A stretch of DNA of 37,428 nt, from contig MEZD01000018.1 of NCBI GenBank assembly GCA_001775955.1, positions 49,016 through 86,443 of the forward strand. Reading direction: 5' to 3'. The DNA is from Candidatus Bathyarchaeota archaeon RBG_13_38_9 (GTDB lineage Archaea; Thermoproteota; Bathyarchaeia; 40CM-2-53-6; RBG-13-38-9). Position numbers and translations under genes: made by a program. Of the stretch, positions 21,701-28,947 are shown piece after piece (the stretch's first letter is position 1; each line of letters begins with the position of its first letter). Below the pieces are notes generated by a model. The model searched no databases and was not told where the DNA came from. It worked only from the letters and a program-made list of their open reading frames with translations.

Positions 21701-22494
21701 ATAAGATATTCGATGCTGGAGGAACAAAACCACCGATTCCAGCAGGAACCCTTCAAGTTGAATATAAGAGATTAACTGGCCTATTCGGTTATGTAGACCC
21801 AATAGAAGGGACTGAAGCATTAAGACGGTTATTCCAATTCTCTCCAAATGTTGGTGTATGGGGAGACTCAAGCACATCAATAATCGGCAAATATAGAGGA
21901 AATTGGCAAGTACTCGTTGAGTTGATTCCTTGGTACAGTCCTTCTGAGTTTTACCCTCCCACAACTGGAATGCTTCATGGCGAAGTCCATCAAACCAAAT
22001 TCAAAATTTTCTTACCATACAACCATCTTGGACCTTTCGAATTAAGAGAAGACGTCATCATACCTAACGCAAATCTCGGGGGAGGGGCCACAGCAGTATT
22101 ATCACTTGACTTAAGAGGAATTGTTACTGGAACAATTTATGCACGAAATATGAGGGGCGATTTCAGAACTGTAAGTTGGGCTACGATATTATTTGAGACC
22201 CCAACACAAATACATCAAACCTATTCATTCGATGGTTTCTATGAATCATATTTACCGTTGGATACCTATATGATAAGAGTGGAAGAACCAGGACTATCAT
22301 ATCAAGATGAGACAATCATCTTACCAGATGCTGGAACCATCACATCTAACGCATATATGTACCAAACCGGAGTACCTATCCCAGAATTTTCAATGTATAC
22401 TTCAACTATACTATCAATCTGTATCTGCATTAGTTATTTCTTAGTTTCAAAAAGGACAAAAGGAAAAAAGAAACCAATTTTTGAAAAACAATAA
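18712..22494 (+). CDS. Giant surface protein with carboxypeptidase-regulatory-like modules and PIPEF-TM-basic C-terminus
   Basis: 1260 aa; signal peptide FVILLVIQLFSPVSA, repeated PGTY...GYI modules, C-terminal PIPEFSMYTSTILSICICISYFLVSKRTKGKKK. Confidence 0.8.
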   Translation: MVHRGLLFFFVILLVIQLFSPVSAHTTIGNLNDIPPYFRSNDHELNPTNTFGTAHVPGPLAYLWSGSGFNFYTNTSGPPGYQSPFQDFEQPLQVAGNSYSPEGAILTSTPNQDNIGDLILAINFSQPTAFTSQENPAPTFRYNNITIYIPAPLVDKSGEFIQDGFEPAGSIIWDLGDSSNILTTLTGDNGQIFVGKADMNDPFAPGWWAIQILATGSGIEFTPERDWKEHYYIRINQLRAPDIAGRYLFKIFLGGHYPVKKQSEPLINSTMPVENWPVLLVKAELDSVIIYGTLRYGEIANPVLYGEPIRAPGMIRAVGTAIDPITNEPTNRRVEARGYFNASSGGHFEIEGVAPGIYDIFASAAGFPEQLVSTSIMVIRGQSLLSDFYLNPGPEIRGEIYSKNCSGRTPWKSELPISVVIYDSDNYVEQNVDSYSPINLTHAPYTSYVIGNTIFASDKLAAPNAPKQVAFPWEGPISYYPNTAIPPFIDPFGVHNGVGPSQVWWVSPTANFDPVTGLGSDSSSFRFQFGFQRHYGAPKRLSGMVPQTFATWIDGLGPGTYFIRAYVNGYIQTDISSAVFRDYPVTIVDKQTLSEDLFLDLWISGTLNFTVHFHDSAAGLQTQPIGGPDPGRFLLAEAVDSSGELVAFNFTYVPSSSRSATLTLNGLGMAGVISPPDPRAGVKYSLFRYRGIRDYGIYPGTYLLHIFMRGYIHAIPPGDESTYLDQPAAFSISSCGSFSSLSTHMFRGAGINTTIYSIDWQDPPSATPWKWDDTSASVLVHDVASGEQIDAIYYWDSIRNIWTIPRTNSDYTTIPWPNWKTVFGSSSSFLVTNGSTVLERFGPDLPSPISPFPEQDIASNVFFQSSFRIGFLYTSFFYRTPDFKSTIAIYPGQYALSSWTYGYVQEGVTTLGELGRHLVSVRIGHIADTSVRLIQGVEFNLKIVFEKEGLPTSIPANMSMRIRIYDDRDVLVAAASTSHDFGEVDPLSDVGFFADGNKIFDAGGTKPPIPAGTLQVEYKRLTGLFGYVDPIEGTEALRRLFQFSPNVGVWGDSSTSIIGKYRGNWQVLVELIPWYSPSEFYPPTTGMLHGEVHQTKFKIFLPYNHLGPFELREDVIIPNANLGGGATAVLSLDLRGIVTGTIYARNMRGDFRTVSWATILFETPTQIHQTYSFDGFYESYLPLDTYMIRVEEPGLSYQDETIILPDAGTITSNAYMYQTGVPIPEFSMYTSTILSICICISYFLVSKRTKGKKKPIFEKQ

Positions 22495-22597
22495 AATAAT
22501 CAACCAATTGAATTATGAAAAAAGAACATTACAATAATGCTCAGTCATAATCAAATATTAGATCACTTAGTTACATCATTTCAATTAGAGAAGGGTT

Positions 22598-22984
22598 CTA
22601 AGGAATATACGCAATGGCTTCAATCTCTATTTTGAATTTTGGATGCATAAGTCCGGATTGGACAGTGGATCTTGACGGAAAACCATGTTGAAAATATGAA
22701 CGATATATCACATCATATTCCTCATGATAAGAAGAATCCGATAAAAAAGCAGTAGTTTTTACGATATTACCAAAAGACCCACCTTCACTTTCAAGTATTT
22801 TTCTAATGTTTTCAAAGATTATTCTCATCTGTTTACTAAATTCTATTGGTATTTCTCCAGTATCAGGATCTATTCCAACCTGACCAGCGATAAAAACAAA
22901 GTCTCCAGCCTTTGTAAAATTAGAATAGGAAGCCCGAGGTTTTGTAATACCATCGATCCAACCTACTCTCTTAATCGAATCCAT
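22598..22984 (-). CDS. RidA/YjgF/UK114 family protein
   Basis: 128 aa; ASYSNFTKAGDFVFIAGQVGIDPDTGEI, RSTVQSGLMHPKFKIEIEAIAYIP. Confidence 0.88.
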   Translation of the reverse strand: MDSIKRVGWIDGITKPRASYSNFTKAGDFVFIAGQVGIDPDTGEIPIEFSKQMRIIFENIRKILESEGGSFGNIVKTTAFLSDSSYHEEYDVIYRSYFQHGFPSRSTVQSGLMHPKFKIEIEAIAYIP

Positions 22985-23053
22985 GCATTATAATAGATAG
23001 AATTCAGACTTATTATTTCTCATATCAATTAAGCTTAAAACAAAATAGACTCT

Positions 23054-23545
23054 ATGAAGAGTGGAGCTAGGCTTTCTATGAGAAAAATGAAAAGTTGGAA
23101 ATTAGGAAGCAGAATTTTCAGGATCTTCGCCTGGCTTCTACCTTATTCACCATTAAGAGTCTTCTTTCATAAGCTATGTGGAGTTAGAATAGGTCAAGGT
23201 GCATATGTGGGCAACTTTGTACTGATGGATGGCCAATATCCTGAATACATAATTATTGAAGATGAGACTTCAATTGCGCCATTTACAATGATTCTGGCAC
23301 ATTCTGGTGCTAGCCCCTTTCATCAGAGGTTCAATCTCTATCATAAAGGACCACAAAGGGTTCACATCAAGAAAGGTGCATGGATTGCTGCTGGCGCAAT
23401 AATACTACCAAAAGTTGTAATAGGTGAAGGGGCTATTGTGGCAGCTGGATCAGTTGTAACATCTGACGTTCCAGACTATGCTGTTGTTGCTGGAATACCA
23501 GCTAAACAAATAAAGGAAGTGCCCACTAAAACTGAAGCCGAGTAA
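23054..23545 (+). CDS. Left-handed beta-helix acyltransferase (hexapeptide repeat)
   Basis: 163 aa; hexapeptide repeats ...IGQGAYVGNFVLMDG..., IKKGAWIAAGAIILPKVVIGEGAIVAAGSVVTSDVPDYAVVAGIPAKQI. Confidence 0.88.
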   Translation: MKSGARLSMRKMKSWKLGSRIFRIFAWLLPYSPLRVFFHKLCGVRIGQGAYVGNFVLMDGQYPEYIIIEDETSIAPFTMILAHSGASPFHQRFNLYHKGPQRVHIKKGAWIAAGAIILPKVVIGEGAIVAAGSVVTSDVPDYAVVAGIPAKQIKEVPTKTEAE

Positions 23546-23585
23546 TCTACTTGGTTGGTTTAAACATCTTATCTTCACTAGAGGT

Positions 23586-24350
23586 GTGTATGTTAGCTCT
23601 ATACAAATGTTGAGAATGTACAACTACCATCGAACTCCATTCGAAATTATTCTACAGAATATTTTCAATATCTTAGAAAAATATGAAGCCAAATTCACAT
23701 TCAGCATAGTGGCGTCAATAGCAAAACAAGATCTGATAGAAAATATAATGAAGAGCGGACATGAGATCGCATCTCACAGCCTTTATCACGTTAAACATAA
23801 GGGTCTTCCTTTCGAAACCCAGCTTCATTATATCAGTAAATCTCTTGAGCTTCTTAGTAACTATGGAGCAAATGTCAAAGGGTTCAGAGCTCCCTACAAT
23901 TCATATGATGCTAATACTTTCAGATGTTTGAATAAATTGAATTTTACTTATGATGCTGGAGTGCGTAGAGAGGAAAGTTATCGAAAAATATTGCAACCTT
24001 TTCATTTAATTGTAGATGATGGTGAGTCAAGATTTGTCTCATTTCCCGTCTTTAATATTAGTGATGAATCACTTGATGAATTACCACAACAAATTGTCCT
24101 CGAAAAATTTCTTGAACATATTAACAACTTACCTGAAAACGGATTAAGTGTACTCCAACTTCATCCTATAAGAATTGGTCAAAAAAAATATCTATCATTT
24201 CTTGACAAACTTGTGTCACATATTACGACAATCGGATATGAAGTGCCCACGCTTACTGAAGTGGTAAATAAAAAATGCACTATGCCTGCTATATGTCTCA
24301 CTGGTGACATCGATTGCTTGTCTTTCAATGATTATCTTAAGAGGATATGA
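23586..24350 (+). CDS. Polysaccharide deacetylase (NodB)-like protein, N-terminal catalytic motif not evident
   Basis: 254 aa; NIFNILEKYEAKFTFSIVASIA, SGHEIASHSLYHVKH (H-x3-H), VKGFRAPYNSYDANTF, LQLHPIRIG; no TFDD-type motif at the N-terminus. Confidence 0.7.
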   Translation: MYVSSIQMLRMYNYHRTPFEIILQNIFNILEKYEAKFTFSIVASIAKQDLIENIMKSGHEIASHSLYHVKHKGLPFETQLHYISKSLELLSNYGANVKGFRAPYNSYDANTFRCLNKLNFTYDAGVRREESYRKILQPFHLIVDDGESRFVSFPVFNISDESLDELPQQIVLEKFLEHINNLPENGLSVLQLHPIRIGQKKYLSFLDKLVSHITTIGYEVPTLTEVVNKKCTMPAICLTGDIDCLSFNDYLKRI

Positions 24351-24575
24351 CAAATGATGACTCTAGAAAAAACAAGTAACAATAATTATGAATTCATTTT
24401 TAGTTTATGTTCGTAATTGTCATCATGTTTTATTGATCATGACATTTTACTTTTTAGTAAGACAAATTTATTCAATGATCACTAAAAGTAAAATCAACAA
24501 AGATCTTTTTTTTAGATTTTTAGACGTTTACTTAATTTTAAATATAGAACTACAATACTTATTACTGTGGTGCGA

Positions 24576-24659
24576 ATGCCAACCAATAAGAAAGCAAAGA
24601 AAAAAGTAACGAAGAATAAAGCAACAAAGAAGAAAGCTGCAAAGAAAAAGAAACGCTAA
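24576..24659 (+). CDS. 27-aa lysine-rich mini-protein (MPTNKKAKKKVTKNKATKKKAAKKKKR)
   Basis: Direct translation, not in the supplied ORF track. In-frame GTG GTG CGA precedes the ATG; a TATA-like TTTTAAATATA lies about 25-30 nt upstream; a strong hairpin + T8 follows. Confidence 0.55.
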   Translation: MPTNKKAKKKVTKNKATKKKAAKKKKR

Positions 24660-24687
24660 TCAAAGTGTTTGATCAATCCTCGAATCT

Positions 24688-24749
24688 CCCTCTCACCATG
24701 AATCCATGTTTGATATACAACAATACAAGGTGAGGGGGAAATTTTTTTT
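24688..24749 (+). terminator. Hairpin followed by T8 (intrinsic-terminator-like)
   Basis: CCCTCTCACC (24688-24697) pairs with GGTGAGGGGG (24729-24738; one G-U), then AAA and TTTTTTTT (24742-24749). Confidence 0.6.
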
Positions 24750-24928
24750 GACATCATATATGACTACATTATTACAAATATTAGTATCCACTTAATATCT
24801 ATAATATTCATAAGTTATTTTTTTACGACACATTGACGTCATCTAATCTCTAACTATAATAGACAAATTTAACGTATACTAAATGTATAAATTATTATTA
24901 TAGACATGTAAATTAAAAGATAACAAAT

Positions 24929-25036
24929 GGGTCCGTAGCTCAGCCTGGATACTTTTGCCAGAAAGAGCACCGGCCCTCTAATATTTTCTTAGAGGAAAGC
25001 CGGTGGTCGTGGGTTCGAATCCCTCCGGGCCCGCCA
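24929..25036 (+). tRNA. tRNA-Arg(UCU) with two inferred introns (24951-24963 in the D-loop; 24981-24997 in the anticodon loop), CCA encoded
   Basis: Acceptor GGGTCCG/CGGGCCC, D-stem GCTC/GAGC, anticodon stem CCGGC/GCCGG, T-loop TTCGAAT, CCA 25034-25036. Removing the two stretches restores a standard cloverleaf. Confidence 0.85.
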
Positions 25037-25461
25037 TAATATTCCTATTCACTATGAGGTTTAATTATCATTTTTTTGTTTGTGAGCCTACTAATAACAT
25101 ACGCTCTAATTATTTGTTTCATAATTATCGTTTTATATTTCATAAAATGTTTTATTTTTTAAAATATATTTTCGATAATGACATTCTATCTAATTAAAAT
25201 ACAGAAATATAATTCAAGATATTATTAGAATATGAAGATAATTAAGTGTGCTTGATAGTAATATTTAACATAATTGCATATTACCTTTTGTTTATTACAA
25301 CTTACAGAAAATAAACTATAACATACTATAGAAAATTATAATAAATTAAGAAAATAATCAAATATCAAAGCATTAACAAATATCTAGTGTCTTACCAAAC
25401 GTTATGACTAAATCATTGATATTCTTAATTTAAAATATTCTTTGATAAAAATAATCAAACA

Positions 25462-26457
25462 CTATTTTGTTCTAAGATATTCAGCAGTTTCCTCTGGAAT
25501 ATGCGTATTTATGTAGATACCAGTTCCTATCTCGAAGCCACCAATATTCCATATACGTGGAATAATTCGTAAATACCAATGTAAATAATTTGAATTTTCG
25601 TTATCTATTGGTGCGGTTTCTATAAAATAATTGAAATCTGGTTGACCTAACGCACGGTCAATTTTACGGAGGATCTCTTGAAGAATTTTGGCAAATTCTT
25701 CCACCTCTGCATCTCCTATATTCCCAAAGGAAGCTTTATGATATCTAGGCAATATCCATACTTCAAAAGGGTAAATTGATGCATAAGGATGAAATGCCAC
25801 AAACCCATCATTTTTGAAGATAATTCTTTTTTCTAATTCCAACTCTTTTTTAATCATAGAACAGTATATGCAACTGTTTAATCTGTTGAAATAATTTGAC
25901 GCGATCTCATATTTACACTTTAAACGTTCTGAAATTATTGGAATAGCAATAATTTGCGAATGGATATGATCTATAGAGGCTCCTGCTGATTCTCCATGGT
26001 TCTTAAAAATCATAACATATTTTACTGGTTTTTTACTCAAGATTTTATACATATCACGATAAGAATGGATAACGGATTTTATCTCAGAATAATCCATACT
26101 TGTAATGGTCATATCATGAAATGGAGATTCTACAATTACCTTATGAAATCCATAACCACTTATGGTCTCAAAATAATTATTAATTAGATTACTCTCAAGA
26201 ACTTCCTCTGAAGATACAGCAGGAAACTTATTGGGTATAACTCTAATTTTCCAAATAGAGGATTTGAAATTATCTTTATAGATCTTTATCGCTGGAGGCG
26301 TTAGCCTCTCATTTCCAATACAGAACGGACAATCATCAATGTAATTTTTAACAATTTTCTTTTTTTTTGATGTTTCAAAATCAGTTGGGCGCTTAATTCG
26401 TTCTTTTGCCATGATTACCCATTCATTAGTGGTAATATCCTTTCTAAATTCTGTCAA
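25462..26457 (-). CDS. galT: Galactose-1-phosphate uridylyltransferase
   Basis: 331 aa; FRKDITTNEWVIMAKERIKRPTDF, CPFCIGNE, NHGESAGASIDHIHSQIIAIP, NYLHWYLRIIPR. Confidence 0.93.
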   Translation of the reverse strand: MTEFRKDITTNEWVIMAKERIKRPTDFETSKKKKIVKNYIDDCPFCIGNERLTPPAIKIYKDNFKSSIWKIRVIPNKFPAVSSEEVLESNLINNYFETISGYGFHKVIVESPFHDMTITSMDYSEIKSVIHSYRDMYKILSKKPVKYVMIFKNHGESAGASIDHIHSQIIAIPIISERLKCKYEIASNYFNRLNSCIYCSMIKKELELEKRIIFKNDGFVAFHPYASIYPFEVWILPRYHKASFGNIGDAEVEEFAKILQEILRKIDRALGQPDFNYFIETAPIDNENSNYLHWYLRIIPRIWNIGGFEIGTGIYINTHIPEETAEYLRTK

Positions 26458-26511
26458 TTACAGCACCATAAAATAGAAGTATTAATGTTCAAAAGAAATT
26501 TGTATTGCATT

Positions 26512-26715
26512 TTATTGCGAAACCTTTTTTGGTAGAGCTTTACGACGTTTCCTTTTCTGAGGATTCGAAGTTAACCTCTTACGGGTGATAATCAAGTCCC
26601 TAGATGCTCTATCCCAAAATGAAGTTTTACAATGAGGACAAAATTTTGGTTTTCTCAGTCTACGAGGCTTCCATACATGGTGGCATTTTCGGCAACGATA
26701 AATTCGCTTTTTCAA
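26512..26715 (-). CDS. Small basic zinc-ribbon protein
   Basis: 67 aa; CRKCHHVW...CPHCKTSFWDRA with a highly basic tail. Confidence 0.65.
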   Translation of the reverse strand: MKKRIYRCRKCHHVWKPRRLRKPKFCPHCKTSFWDRASRDLIITRKRLTSNPQKRKRRKALPKKVSQ

Positions 26716-26872
26716 TTTTTTTCCTCTCAGTTGGCATTAATGGACTATTAAATATCCAATATAAACTAATGAATTTCAATAATTCATTAACCATTATTTT
26801 AACGTGCGCTGATTTAATAATCAAGAATAAATTTATTCCATTTTTTAAACCAAGTTCTTAGATTATTGTAAA

Positions 26873-28288
26873 TTAAATTAGGTTGGCTTTGATTAGCCGC
26901 GAATAAGTACTCTGATTACTTCTTCTTTTTAACATAGTACTAATGGCGAAATAATTTACATTTTCGTTTATTTTTGCCCAAGATGGAAGGAGTATCTGGG
27001 TTGCAGTTGGTTTTCCTAGAAAACTTAGTTTAAAAGTATCATAAAATCTTCTAAACCTGTGCATGTCCATATCTTGTGAATATCTTATTTTTTTATTGAT
27101 CTTCATTTGTTTCTGAATCTTTTTAAAAGCCTTCCAATAGGTAGGTAAAACCCTCAGAGTTTCTTTCTCATATTCAAAGATGATTTCTTCTTTTTCTTTC
27201 TTCGATAATTTAACTCTCTCATTTTCAAGAGTCTTGATCATTCTATTTGTAATTTCGGCAATCATTGTGCTCATGTTCTTTACTGATTGTCCAATATGGC
27301 ATAACAATTCTAGATCGATCTGAGCTATAGTCTCTGGCGAATATTTTCTCATAGCTTGATTTAAAATTGAGAATTCTATACTGTAATCATTTGGAAAACA
27401 GATGTTCTCTAAAAATCCCTTTTTTGCTGAAAATTCCCCTGAAAGCGGATATTTAATTGAATCGAATCCACAGAATATTTTTGGAAATTTTCTTGTAAAT
27501 ATTTTCAATAAGGGAATCGCAAAAATCCGTGTGACACGCCCACCATAAGTATAGTACCCGTAAGGAAATTCATATGTTAGAGTTACTCTATTGTAAAATG
27601 CTTTGGTTATCACATATTTCTGTCTATTTTTTTTTAGCGCGTCAACAATTGGCTCACATAAGGATACAACGAATTCTCGGTTAAAATTCATAATATCAGA
27701 ATCTAGAAAACATAAGATATCTCCTTCTGTTATAGGGACTGCAAGCCACAATGCAGTTCCCTTTCCATAAGGCATCTCAGTTAGGTTGGCTATTTTATTT
27801 ACATTGAATTTTTCCAAGACGTGAAAGATATTTCTATCAAATTGATGTACCGTTCGAACAATAAAATCAAAGTCTCCTCTTTTGGCATTCATAGCCTCCG
27901 CACGATTTTCCCTTAAATTGCGAACTTGTTTTTTGAATAGGTCAAGTTCCTGATATGCTGTCTGAACTACTTTTATTAGAGTTGTATAATCAGGTTGACC
28001 ATTCTGGTCCATTGAGGCGTCAATTACAAGTATTTCGTCAAGATAACCTTGATCAATAAGTTTACTGCACTCTGAAAGCATCTTACCCAGAGTCTGAAGT
28101 TCGAGTTCACGAGTTTTTCTGCCAACATCAATTTTCGTAGGTATAACTAAAGATATTACCAAAGGTCTCCGTAAATCGGCCTCATCAAGAATAAGCGTTT
28201 TCAATTTTTTATTTAAACAATCGTTTAAATCGAAGTTTTTATACGATCCAAGATAAGCAGCCTTAGTCCTCACAATCCTTAACCTCAT
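26873..28288 (-). CDS. Glucosyl-3-phosphoglycerate synthase-like glycosyltransferase
   Basis: 471 aa; SLVIPTKIDVGRKTRELELQTLGKML, ILVIDASMD, PYGKGTALWLAVPITEGDILCFLDSDIMNF (GT-A DxD). Confidence 0.8.
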   Translation of the reverse strand: MRLRIVRTKAAYLGSYKNFDLNDCLNKKLKTLILDEADLRRPLVISLVIPTKIDVGRKTRELELQTLGKMLSECSKLIDQGYLDEILVIDASMDQNGQPDYTTLIKVVQTAYQELDLFKKQVRNLRENRAEAMNAKRGDFDFIVRTVHQFDRNIFHVLEKFNVNKIANLTEMPYGKGTALWLAVPITEGDILCFLDSDIMNFNREFVVSLCEPIVDALKKNRQKYVITKAFYNRVTLTYEFPYGYYTYGGRVTRIFAIPLLKIFTRKFPKIFCGFDSIKYPLSGEFSAKKGFLENICFPNDYSIEFSILNQAMRKYSPETIAQIDLELLCHIGQSVKNMSTMIAEITNRMIKTLENERVKLSKKEKEEIIFEYEKETLRVLPTYWKAFKKIQKQMKINKKIRYSQDMDMHRFRRFYDTFKLSFLGKPTATQILLPSWAKINENVNYFAISTMLKRRSNQSTYSRLIKANLI

Positions 28289-28935
28289 GTCAAATGAGTT
28301 TCCAAATACTTTTTCACGTCAAAGAAATCTGAAACAACTATATCTGCAACATTTTTTATTCTGTCTCCTTTTGGTTTATATGCTATTGAGATATCCGCAC
28401 CATCTAACATGCAATAATCAGAATCACTATCTCCAATAGCAATTGCCATTCCACCAAGGGTACCTTTCAGTGATCTCAATAACCGTAATTTACATATCAG
28501 ATACTCTTGACAACTAGAGGTATGTAGACAACCAGGAATTGTAAGAACTCTACCAGTTAAGATTTCGCCGTCAAATTCTAAAATGTTTCCATAGACTAGG
28601 TCCACAGATATTTTTTCTTTTAACTTATCCGCTAGAAACTTATATCCATCAGTCGCTATCGCTATAATAAAACCTCTTCCTTTTAAAAAAGTGATTAACT
28701 CTATTACTCCAATGTTTAGAGGAATTGAATCAAAGATCTTGGATAATTCGTTTCTATTAATTCCAGAAAAAAGTTGAACTATCTTTTGTGTAACCACTAA
28801 TCTTGGAGCGTCTTTAAAATTGATATCTATCTGTTTGATTTTTGATATTAGGTCGTATCTTTCGCATATAACATCAATTGATCTTTTAGAAAGTATCGTT
28901 CCATCTACATCAAAAATAACAAAATTAGTATTCAA
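28285..28935 (-). CDS. HAD-superfamily phosphatase
   Basis: 216 aa; FVIFDVDGTI motif I, IAIATDGYKF motif II, GMAIAIGDSDSDYCMLDGADISIAYKP motif III; overlaps the upstream glycosyltransferase by 4 nt. Confidence 0.9.
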   Translation of the reverse strand: MNTNFVIFDVDGTILSKRSIDVICERYDLISKIKQIDINFKDAPRLVVTQKIVQLFSGINRNELSKIFDSIPLNIGVIELITFLKGRGFIIAIATDGYKFLADKLKEKISVDLVYGNILEFDGEILTGRVLTIPGCLHTSSCQEYLICKLRLLRSLKGTLGGMAIAIGDSDSDYCMLDGADISIAYKPKGDRIKNVADIVVSDFFDVKKYLETHLT

Positions 28936-28947
28936 TATTAGTTTCCC

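Noticed and set aside
21596-21964. 122-aa minus-strand ORF inside the giant surface protein
   Set aside because: Antisense with no coherent motif; the plus frame is continuous for 1260 aa.
25037-25461. AT-rich intergenic stretch after the tRNA as an integration site or mobile-element remnant
   Set aside because: No integrase, att-like duplicate of the tRNA 3' end, or terminal repeats seen in the window.
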